From contig CAJXVF010000094.1 of assembly GCA_913060845.1 (NCBI GenBank), forward strand, positions 1 through 7,837: a DNA stretch of 7,837 nucleotides. Direction: 5' to 3'. The notes beneath the pieces were generated by a model. It was not told where the DNA came from. It did not search any database and saw nothing but the letters and a program-made list of their open reading frames with translations. This DNA comes from an uncultured Alphaproteobacteria bacterium. Lineage in GTDB: Bacteria; Pseudomonadota; Alphaproteobacteria; Bin95. Positions 1 to 5,029 of this stretch are shown piece after piece; position 1 is the first letter of the stretch, and the number at the start of each line of letters is the position of its first letter. A program made the position numbers and the translations under genes.

Positions 1-544
1 GCGCACCTGGCCGCTGCAGAGGGCGCGCCTTGCCTTTGTCCGCATTCTTGCCTTCGGTGGCGAGCGAGCGGTTGCGATCAACGAGGTCCGGCTTACTGAA
101 AAGCTCACCTTCCCATTCGCTGGTGAGCTGCAGCATCTGCGCCCAGGTGATCCCACTGTTCTGATCACAATCGAACCCGCCATCATCAACCAAATCGCGG
201 ATAGGCGCGTTCGGGTCCTTGATCAGGCCATCATCCATGGCGAGGCCGATGCACATGGAAATGCTGCTTTTGGCACAGGAGAACGTCATGTCTGGACGGT
301 TGGTATCCCCCCATTCAGCGACGATCCGGCCTTCTTTAACGATCACCCCAGCAGGACCGCCGCGTGGGCGGACATGGCCGATAATTTCGTTCCAGGGCGG
401 CGGTTCGAAATGACCTTGGCCGATAACTTTGCCTAAGTCCCGATCCCACGGCATTTCGTTAGCTTCGGCGAAGGCGGCTGCTGCAGCGAAGCGTTGATCG
501 GCTTCAAGCGCCCATGCGGCGCCAGCGGGGGGGACGTAGGTCAT
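1..544 (-). CDS. Beta-lactamase-fold serine hydrolase (N-terminal part, cut by window edge)
   Basis: This is the first 181 codons of a class C beta-lactamase-related serine hydrolase (COG1680 type); the rest lies beyond the left edge. The ATG at 542-544 starts a protein with a short N-terminal helical region, then a strand region containing RGGPAGVIVKEGRIVAEWG (about residues 61-79). Next comes FSCAKSSIS, whose S89-x-x-K92 is the expected nucleophile/base pair of the family. The following stretch, with LAMDDGLIKDPNAPI (101-115) and MLQLTSEWEGE (137-147), matches the usual helix and the segment after it. The second catalytic motif (Y-x-N) is expected just past the visible end, so it cannot be checked. 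No clear signal peptide is seen, so a cytoplasmic enzyme is likely. The gene starts 2 nt after the stop of the DOPA-dioxygenase-like gene and is the fourth member of a coupled operon. The substrate is unknown; family members include esterases, amidases and D-amino acid peptidases. Confidence 0.85.
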   Translation of the reverse strand, partial: MTYVPPAGAAWALEADQRFAAAAAFAEANEMPWDRDLGKVIGQGHFEPPPWNEIIGHVRPRGGPAGVIVKEGRIVAEWGDTNRPDMTFSCAKSSISMCIGLAMDDGLIKDPNAPIRDLVDDGGFDCDQNSGITWAQMLQLTSEWEGELFSKPDLVDRNRSLATEGKNADKGKARPLQRPGA

Positions 545-546
545 GC

Positions 547-891
547 TTAATCCTCGAACATCTTATAGTTCATTTTGGGCGCGGATCCGTACCAGACCGG
601 ATAGTCGCGGTGGTCTTTCAGAGCGTCTGCGGTGTTGGGATGCAGTAGAATGGTCAGGCCCTGGCGATTTAGGGCGACCCACGCAGTAACCTCAGCAAGC
701 CTGTCATTCGGCACAAGCACCTGGAAGCTGCCTTGGGGGTGCGGGCCGACGGGTTTGTCGTGCATGCGCCCAATTGTGAGGCCCGGCAGGCCGGTCTCAA
801 CCTCGGCGCGGACGGCCTCAGCGGTCGACTTTGAACCCTCGTCATAATAGACGTGGATGTGCCAATCTTGAATGATATCAGTCGATTGCAC
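547..891 (-). CDS. DOPA 4,5-dioxygenase family protein (small, 114 aa)
   Basis: The product is a 114-residue protein of the DOPA 4,5-dioxygenase family (PF08883 type), small non-haem iron proteins that cleave catechol rings extradiol-fashion in plants and fungi. Bacterial members are mostly uncharacterised. Family hallmarks seen are WHIHVYYD (10-17), GPHPQGSF (49-56), NRQGLTILLHPNT (75-87) and DH (93-94); the conserved histidines H11, H13, H51 and H84 are plausible metal or substrate ligands. I chose the GTG at 889-891 because it has an AAGGAG ribosome-binding site 7 nt upstream and puts the family domain at the N-terminus. The same frame stays open to a TTG near 1098, which would add about 69 residues with no domain similarity, translated inside the desaturase gene. 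The gene overlaps the end of the desaturase gene by 14 nt, so translation is probably coupled. Ring-cleaving activity is inferred from the family only. Confidence 0.85.
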   Translation of the reverse strand: MQSTDIIQDWHIHVYYDEGSKSTAEAVRAEVETGLPGLTIGRMHDKPVGPHPQGSFQVLVPNDRLAEVTAWVALNRQGLTILLHPNTADALKDHRDYPVWYGSAPKMNYKMFED

Positions 892-1669
892 GCGCTTTCT
901 CCTTCGGGTTGGATAGGATGCGGACTTGTTCATCGTAGGATGGATCAAGGGTGCCGAAAAGGCGGTCCCACCACGTGAACTGGTTGGCAAAATTATAGGT
1001 GAAGCGCTGGTGGTGTTGATCATGATGCACCGTCGCGACCAAAGGGAATGGCCAGCGGGCAAGGCGGCCAGCGAAGTGCTCGTAGCCTGAATGGCCAATC
1101 ATGCCCTTGGTTTGATCAAACAGGCGTAGCGCGATCAGTGCCGCAGTCGGTATTGGCAGCACGAACGGCAACAGAATGAAGAAGCTTTGCACCGATAGCG
1201 CATCGGGTACGGAGAAGCTGTCATTGTTCCATACCGTCGGCGTCACGCTTAGATGATGGGTTTTGTGCCAGCGATACAGCGGCTTGGTGTGCATCAGCCG
1301 ATGGCCGAAATAGAACCAGGCGTCATGCAGGATGAGCGCTGCGACGAAGGTCCAGAGGACATTGATAGGGGACAGGGCCAGCGGCGTCTGTGTCCATCCT
1401 GTTGTTTGCGCATAGACGCCGGCCGCCAAACAAAATGATGTTCCGATCAGCGATTTCAGGCTTTGGCGGATTTCAGTGCCTGCCGTGCGGCGAGCTTTCC
1501 GCTCGCGGCCCGAAATTGCAGGTATCTGGCGCTCAGGGAAGTATTGGTTGACCCAGAGCAGAAGACTGCCTGGGCCAAAATATAGCGCTAGATAAACAGC
1601 GTATGAGGCTGCCCAAAGTAGGAGAAAGCCTGGAATGCCGAGTGTGCTAATCCCGTCCAGCGGCCACAT
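878..1669 (-). CDS. Fatty acid hydroxylase / sterol desaturase superfamily membrane protein
   Basis: This 263-residue integral membrane protein carries the complete di-iron histidine signature of the fatty acid hydroxylase/sterol desaturase superfamily: HDAWFYFGHRLMH (115-127), HKTHH (135-139) and HHDQHH (215-220), plus GHSGYEH (192-198). Hydrophobic segments are seen at about 10-31, 74-87, 103-119 and 163-183. Known members use O2 and electrons from a partner to hydroxylate or desaturate lipids, sterols or carotenoids at the inner membrane; the substrate here cannot be read from the sequence. The ATG at 1667-1669 starts 23 nt inside the end of the aldolase gene, and its Shine-Dalgarno is weak (AGCGGTG region), consistent with translational coupling. 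The C-terminal WWDRLFGTLDPSY (233-245) is also typical of this superfamily and supports a full-length protein. No frameshift or missing ligand is evident. Confidence 0.92.
   Translation of the reverse strand: MWPLDGISTLGIPGFLLLWAASYAVYLALYFGPGSLLLWVNQYFPERQIPAISGRERKARRTAGTEIRQSLKSLIGTSFCLAAGVYAQTTGWTQTPLALSPINVLWTFVAALILHDAWFYFGHRLMHTKPLYRWHKTHHLSVTPTVWNNDSFSVPDALSVQSFFILLPFVLPIPTAALIALRLFDQTKGMIGHSGYEHFAGRLARWPFPLVATVHHDQHHQRFTYNFANQFTWWDRLFGTLDPSYDEQVRILSNPKEKARAID
899..904 (-). promoter_or_regulatory. Ribosome-binding site deciding the GTG start of the DOPA-dioxygenase-like gene
   Basis: Read on the minus strand this is AAGGAG, followed by a 7 nt spacer and the GTG at 889-891. It lies inside the last codons of the upstream desaturase gene. 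No comparable site is needed for, or evident at, the long TTG-initiated alternative, so this site fixes the 114-residue version. Confidence 0.75.
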
Positions 1670-2705
1670 CGCGCACCGCTGCTAACGCCCGGTCAATCCC
1701 GGCGCTGTCGACATCCAGATGAGTGACGGCGCGCATCAGATCACGCGGGCCATAGCCGGCACCGATCCGAACGCCCTTGGCGAGAAGTTTTGCAGACACA
1801 TCATAATTATCCATGCCAAGCCCGGCGCAATCGAAGAACACCATATTGGTTTCAGGCTCTTCAGGATCAACCTCAATGCTAGGAATTTGCATCAAGCCTT
1901 GGGCGAGGCGCTTGGCGTTTTGGTGATCATCCGCCATCCGCTCAACATTGTTTTGGAAAGCATATACGCCAGCCGCGGCAATGATCCCAGACTGGCGCAT
2001 CGCCCCGCCGAACTGATGCTTCCAGCGCCAGCTCTCATCAATGAAGTCTTTGGAGCCAACAAGCACGGCACCCACGGGGCAGCCGAGGCCTTTGGAGAGA
2101 TCAATCCAGGCTGAGTCGCATTGCTGTGCGAAATCCTTGGCGGAGGTTCCTGTCGCCGCGACTGCGTTCAAAAGGCGCGCACCATCCATATGCATGGCTA
2201 GATTATTGCGCTTTGCAGCAGCGGATACGTCTTTCATTTCATTCAGTGTCCAGCAAGCGCCGCCGCCGAAATTGCTGGTCTGCTCTACGGATACGACCTT
2301 CGGAACGGGCCTGTTGTGCTTATAGGGCTTCATCGCCTTATCGACGGCATCTCCGGAGAATACGCCGCGACGACCGCCATCCAACTGGGTGATCATGCAG
2401 CCCGAAAGTGCTGCTGGACCGCCAGCCTCAGCGTGGATCGGATGGGCGAGCTGGTCCATGATTACGCTATCGCCTTGTCGGCAATAAACCCGATAGGCGA
2501 TGGCGTTACACATGGTGCCGGATGGCACATATACAGCAGCTTCATGGCCCGTCAGCTCTGCTGCGATCTCACAGAGCTTGTTGACCGTTGGGTCTTCGCC
2601 TGCCTGCTCATTGCCAACTTCGGCCTCCGCCATGGCTTTGCGCATGCCGGGGGAAGGGCGGGTGATGGTGTCGCTATAAAGATCAACGGCGATGGCGGCA
2701 GACAT
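1647..2705 (-). CDS. Low-specificity L-threonine aldolase family PLP enzyme
   Basis: A 352-residue fold-type I PLP enzyme of the threonine aldolase/beta-eliminating lyase family. Characterised members split L-threonine or L-allo-threonine into glycine and acetaldehyde, or act on other beta-hydroxy amino acids. Visible motifs are LYSDTITRPSPGM (9-21), GEDPTVN (36-42), VPSGTMCN (60-67), HAEAGG (91-96), MHMDGARL (171-178, the Asp that contacts the pyridine nitrogen) and DLSKGLGCPVGAV (202-214), with K205 the Schiff-base lysine. Where E. coli LtaE has a His in a THN-like segment, this protein has EQTSNFGGG (141-149), so Ser replaces His. I chose the ATG at 2703-2705, preceded by GGAG at a 10 nt spacing; a TTG 11 codons upstream keeps the frame open but lacks a good ribosome-binding site. 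It is the first gene of the tightly packed operon and lies 70 nt after DUF924. The symbol ltaE is not assigned because the motif change may mean another substrate. Confidence 0.9.
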   Translation of the reverse strand: MSAAIAVDLYSDTITRPSPGMRKAMAEAEVGNEQAGEDPTVNKLCEIAAELTGHEAAVYVPSGTMCNAIAYRVYCRQGDSVIMDQLAHPIHAEAGGPAALSGCMITQLDGGRRGVFSGDAVDKAMKPYKHNRPVPKVVSVEQTSNFGGGACWTLNEMKDVSAAAKRNNLAMHMDGARLLNAVAATGTSAKDFAQQCDSAWIDLSKGLGCPVGAVLVGSKDFIDESWRWKHQFGGAMRQSGIIAAAGVYAFQNNVERMADDHQNAKRLAQGLMQIPSIEVDPEEPETNMVFFDCAGLGMDNYDVSAKLLAKGVRIGAGYGPRDLMRAVTHLDVDSAGIDRALAAVRDVAAGRD

Positions 2706-2775
2706 GGCGCTTCGGCTCCGACAGATGTTGCTTTGCAAATAGACTTAGCAGGATTGGCTGGACATTCGAAGCTCT

Positions 2776-3324
2776 TCAGAATCCGCGACCGTGGGATTCC
2801 ATGAAGGCAAGCTCTTCTGGCGTAGATTGACGGCCCAGCACAGCATTCCTGTGTGGGAAACGACCAAACTGCTGGACGATTTCCTGATGCTTGATCACGA
2901 ATTCCATCCAGCCAGCACCGCCAAGTGCGGTGTAGAGGCGGACGCATTCATTTTGAACGTCGAGGTCTTCGGCGTGTTCATAGGGCAGGTAAAGAAATAC
3001 GGCCTCAAATTCGTGCATCGCCTTGTCCCAGCCTTTGGCGACAGCATGTTGGGCGGAGGCCAGTGCGCGGGCATCCGTTGCGAACGAACGGGCGTCCTCA
3101 CGGAAGATGTTGCGGGGAATTTGGTCAGTCAGAATGACGAAGGCGAGCAGGGATTCTGGCGTTTCAAGCCAATGATCAAGCTGCCCGGCATTAGCCTTTT
3201 CCCAGTCTGGCTGGAACTGGTGAAAGGCGTCATCGAATTCTGGGCCGCCTTGGAACCAAACATCACGGCGCTCATAGGGTTCTTTTCCGAACCAGGATGC
3301 ATGGCTATCGCTAGGTTCAGCCAT
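2776..3324 (-). CDS. DUF924 family protein
   Basis: A 182-residue protein of the DUF924 family (PF06041), an all-helical, TPR-like family of unknown function common in proteobacteria. The family landmarks are all present and in order: ASWFG at the N-terminus (9-13), LAFVILTDQIPRNIFR (60-75), FEAVFLYLPYEHAED (106-120) and FGRFPHRNAVLGR (153-165) followed by STPEE. Length is normal for the family and no signal peptide or membrane segment is seen, so it is probably cytoplasmic. The ATG at 3322-3324 has a strong GGGAGG ribosome-binding site 5-6 nt upstream. The gene begins only 20 nt after the stem of the terminator that follows the EF-hand gene, so its transcript must come either from read-through or from a promoter overlapping that region. 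The 70 nt to the aldolase gene show no terminator, so co-transcription with the downstream operon is possible. Confidence 0.92.
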   Translation of the reverse strand: MAEPSDSHASWFGKEPYERRDVWFQGGPEFDDAFHQFQPDWEKANAGQLDHWLETPESLLAFVILTDQIPRNIFREDARSFATDARALASAQHAVAKGWDKAMHEFEAVFLYLPYEHAEDLDVQNECVRLYTALGGAGWMEFVIKHQEIVQQFGRFPHRNAVLGRQSTPEELAFMESHGRGF

Positions 3325-3336
3325 GTTGCCCTCCCG

Positions 3337-3374
3337 AAATGAAACGCGGCGCCGCCAGTGATGGCGACGCCGCG
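3337..3374 (-). terminator. Rho-independent terminator of the EF-hand gene
   Basis: A GC-rich stem is formed by CGCGGCG (3345-3351) with CGCCGCG (3368-3374). After one C/A mismatch it continues as CGCC (3353-3356) with GGCG (3363-3366), closing a 6-nt loop (3357-3362). On the minus strand the stem is followed by TTTCATTT (3344-3337), a broken T-tract, whereas on the plus strand no T-run follows. It is about 40 nt past the EF-hand stop codon and ends about 12 nt before the DUF924 start codon. Confidence 0.75.
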
Positions 3375-3413
3375 ATCCTATGGGAAACGCCTCAGTAGTG
3401 AAACGGGGCGGAA

Positions 3414-3875
3414 TTACTGCTTCGGCGCACCCATGTCCTTGTGGCGACGATGATGGCCGTGCTTCCGCTTAATCTCAGCAAGCTCGACAACGCCATCTTT
3501 GTTTTTATCCATCCGCTCCAAGCGGGCGTCACCAGCGACACGGGCTTCAGCGTTGGACATCACGCCGTCCTTGTTCGTATCGGCGCGTTCCATGTGTTTG
3601 GCGATGCGCTTGTCGAAACGTTTGCTCATACGCTCCATCATGGCGGCTTTCATTTCAGCTGCGGTCACGGAACCATCTGCGTTGGTGTCCGTCTTGGCGA
3701 AGCGGGCGTCGCTGTGGGCTTGGCCTTCAGCACGCGTGATCTTGCCATCGCTATTGGTATCGATTTCCGCAAACTTCTCTTGCGCATGGTGGGACTTGCC
3801 GGCCTTCGCAATAGCGACGCCTGCGAATGGCAGGCTAAGGATTGCGGCAGCCAGGATGATTGTGCGGGTCTTCAT
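3414..3875 (-). CDS. Exported EF-hand calcium-binding protein with four EF-hand loops
   Basis: A 153-residue protein with a clear Sec signal peptide (MKTRTIILAAAILSLPFAGVAIA, cleavage probably after the second AIA, near residue 23), so the mature protein should be periplasmic or secreted. Four canonical 12-residue calcium loops are visible: DTNSDGKITRAE (39-50), DTNADGSVTAAE (63-74), DTNKDGVMSNAE (99-110) and DKNKDGVVELAE (123-134), each with D at 1, N at 3, D at 5, G at 6 and E at 12. The C-terminus is His/Lys-rich (HGHHRRHKD, 139-147), which might bind other metals. The ATG at 3873-3875 has AAGGA about 9 nt upstream; the frame is open to about 4016, but the extra N-terminal residues would hide the signal peptide and are rejected. 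Similar small EF-hand proteins are common in alphaproteobacteria, mostly with unknown roles in calcium storage or sensing. It is divergent from the VOC gene and ends in its own terminator. Confidence 0.9.
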   Translation of the reverse strand: MKTRTIILAAAILSLPFAGVAIAKAGKSHHAQEKFAEIDTNSDGKITRAEGQAHSDARFAKTDTNADGSVTAAEMKAAMMERMSKRFDKRIAKHMERADTNKDGVMSNAEARVAGDARLERMDKNKDGVVELAEIKRKHGHHRRHKDMGAPKQ

Positions 3876-4039
3876 GAGAGTACGTCCTTTTGGTGGAGTA
3901 AGTGGGGTCCGATTAGAGGAAACAGGGCGCGACCAAGTTCTGACCCTTAAACGGCGGGCCCGCACATTTCGTTCGAGAATAATTGCATAAATTTTGTGTT
4001 TCTGTTGTGTTCGCAATCGAAAAACCGCAGGAGAGAATT
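3876..4039. promoter_or_regulatory. Divergent intergenic region between the EF-hand and VOC genes
   Basis: These 164 bp must hold the promoters of both divergent genes, because each gene starts here and nothing else is coded. It contains an AT-rich stretch (about 3964-4010) and a perfect 10 bp palindrome GCGGGCCCGC at 3954-3963, which could be an operator half-site pair or chance. The VOC ribosome-binding site AGGAG is at 4029-4033, 6 nt before its ATG. I do not see a -35/-10 pair on either strand good enough to call. Confidence 0.5.
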
Positions 4040-4429
4040 ATGGAAACGCAACCAGGGAACTTTCATTGGAACGAACTTATGACCCGCGATTTGGCGGCTG
4101 CCAAAGCGTTTTATGGCGCGGTTTGCGGCTGGACCTATGATGAGATGGAAGTAGACGGCATGACCTACACGCTCATTATGGATGGTGAGGAGCCGGTCGG
4201 CGGCATGTTTGATATGGGCGATGATCCAGAGTTCGATAAAGCGCCCGTCCAGTGGGTTGGCTATGTCTCGGTCAAGGATCCAGATGCGGCATGCGCGGCC
4301 GTCAAAGCTGCTGGCGGGATGGTCGTGAAAGAGCCGTTTGATGTAACAGGCGTTGGCCGTAATGGCGTGACGATGTCCAAAGAGGGCGCATTTCTAGGGG
4401 TTATGAAACCGGTGCCGATGGAAGGCTAA
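4040..4429 (+). CDS. VOC superfamily protein (glyoxalase/bleomycin-resistance fold)
   Basis: A 129-residue protein of the vicinal oxygen chelate superfamily, in the subgroup with the N-terminal signature GNFHWNELMTRDLAAAKAFY (6-25) followed by GAVCGWTYDEM. The C-terminal half has the second beta-alpha-beta unit, ending VGRNGVTMSKEGAFLGVMKP (105-124), again typical of this subgroup. Length fits a single VOC module, which would act as a dimer. Members are often annotated as glyoxalase-like or resistance proteins, but this subgroup usually lacks demonstrated activity and its metal ligands are not evident, so I give no reaction. The ATG at 4040-4042 has AGGAG 6 nt upstream; the frame is open back to a TTG at 3983, which has no ribosome-binding site and lies in the intergenic AT-rich stretch. 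No signal peptide. Its TAA overlaps the stop codon of the convergent GNAT gene. Confidence 0.9.
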   Translation: METQPGNFHWNELMTRDLAAAKAFYGAVCGWTYDEMEVDGMTYTLIMDGEEPVGGMFDMGDDPEFDKAPVQWVGYVSVKDPDAACAAVKAAGGMVVKEPFDVTGVGRNGVTMSKEGAFLGVMKPVPMEG

Positions 4430-5001
4430 TCCACGGGTCGCTTGATCCGGTAGAGCACGTGGCGCTGAAGTGGGGATGTTTCATCCAATAATGGATGGTC
4501 AAAGTCACCCGCTTCGTCGCGGGTCATGCCGATCCGCTCCATCACTCTGCGGGATGGTGCGTTCTGTTCTGCGGTAAACGACACCACCTCATCGAGGTTT
4601 AGCGCGCTGAAGCCCCAATGCAGCGCTTGGCGCGCTCCTTCGCTTGCGTACCCTTGGCCCCAAGCATGTGGAGCAAGCCGCCAGCCAATCTCGACTGCAG
4701 GGGTGAACGCTGTTTTATATGGCACGCGCGAAAGGCCAATGAATCCCAAGAATTCCTGGTCAACCTTTCGCTCAACAGCTGCGAAGGCGAAACCGTTTTT
4801 GGCCCAGCGCGCTTCGAGTAGGTCAATGAGTGCGTTGCTGGCGGCCTCGTCCAATGTTGCGGGAAAGTAGCGCATGACGTCTGCGTCGGCGCTCATGGCT
4901 GCAAAGGGTTTGCGGTCCGTTGCGCGCCAGGGGCGGAGAATGAGGCGTTCTGTTTCGCCAAATGGCTCGCCAAAAGGCTGTGCCTGTGGAATTATCTGCA
5001 T
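4426..5001 (-). CDS. GNAT family N-acetyltransferase (RimJ/RimL-like)
   Basis: A 191-residue acetyltransferase of the GNAT fold, RimJ/RimL-like group (Acetyltransf_3). Seen are the N-terminal strand ETERLILRPWRATD (16-29), the central VEIGWRLAPHAWGQGYASEG (103-122), whose G114-Q115-G116-Y117-A118 is the acetyl-CoA pyrophosphate-binding loop, and FTAEQNAPSRRVMERIGM (142-159), with N146 and S150 in the usual motif-B positions. Relatives acetylate N-terminal amines of ribosomal proteins, amino acids or small molecules; the acceptor here is unknown. Cytoplasmic, with no signal peptide. The ATG at 4999-5001 has AAGGA 7 nt upstream. The gene is divergent from the ABC transporter gene with only 28 bp between start codons, and its TAG at 4426-4428 overlaps the TAA of the convergent VOC gene, so no conventional terminator fits between them. 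Confidence 0.92.
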   Translation of the reverse strand: MQIIPQAQPFGEPFGETERLILRPWRATDRKPFAAMSADADVMRYFPATLDEAASNALIDLLEARWAKNGFAFAAVERKVDQEFLGFIGLSRVPYKTAFTPAVEIGWRLAPHAWGQGYASEGARQALHWGFSALNLDEVVSFTAEQNAPSRRVMERIGMTRDEAGDFDHPLLDETSPLQRHVLYRIKRPVD

Positions 5002-5029
5002 TCCGATTTCCTTGCCCTGAGGCGCGATT

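Noticed and set aside
547..1669. Desaturase plus dioxygenase as a carotenoid or betalain pathway
   Set aside because: No carotenoid synthesis genes are nearby, and the family names alone do not establish substrates.
2706..2775. Possible terminator or promoter between DUF924 and the aldolase gene
   Set aside because: Only a 4 bp stem (TTGC/GCAA) and no T-tract or convincing -35/-10 pair are present.
2316..2804. 162-codon open frame on the plus strand
   Set aside because: It is a shadow of the threonine-aldolase-family gene, with no family motifs and no convincing ribosome-binding site.
2791..3342. 183-codon open frame on the plus strand
   Set aside because: It is antisense to the DUF924 gene, has no recognisable domain, and reflects the codon bias of the real gene on the other strand.
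3954..3963. Perfect 10 bp palindrome GCGGGCCCGC as an operator
   Set aside because: It is short and made only of G and C, so it is likely to arise by chance here. It has no second copy nearby, so it is mentioned only within the intergenic entry.
3441..3990. Two long plus-strand open frames of 163-169 codons
   Set aside because: Both are antisense to the EF-hand gene, whose signal peptide and four calcium loops prove the minus strand.
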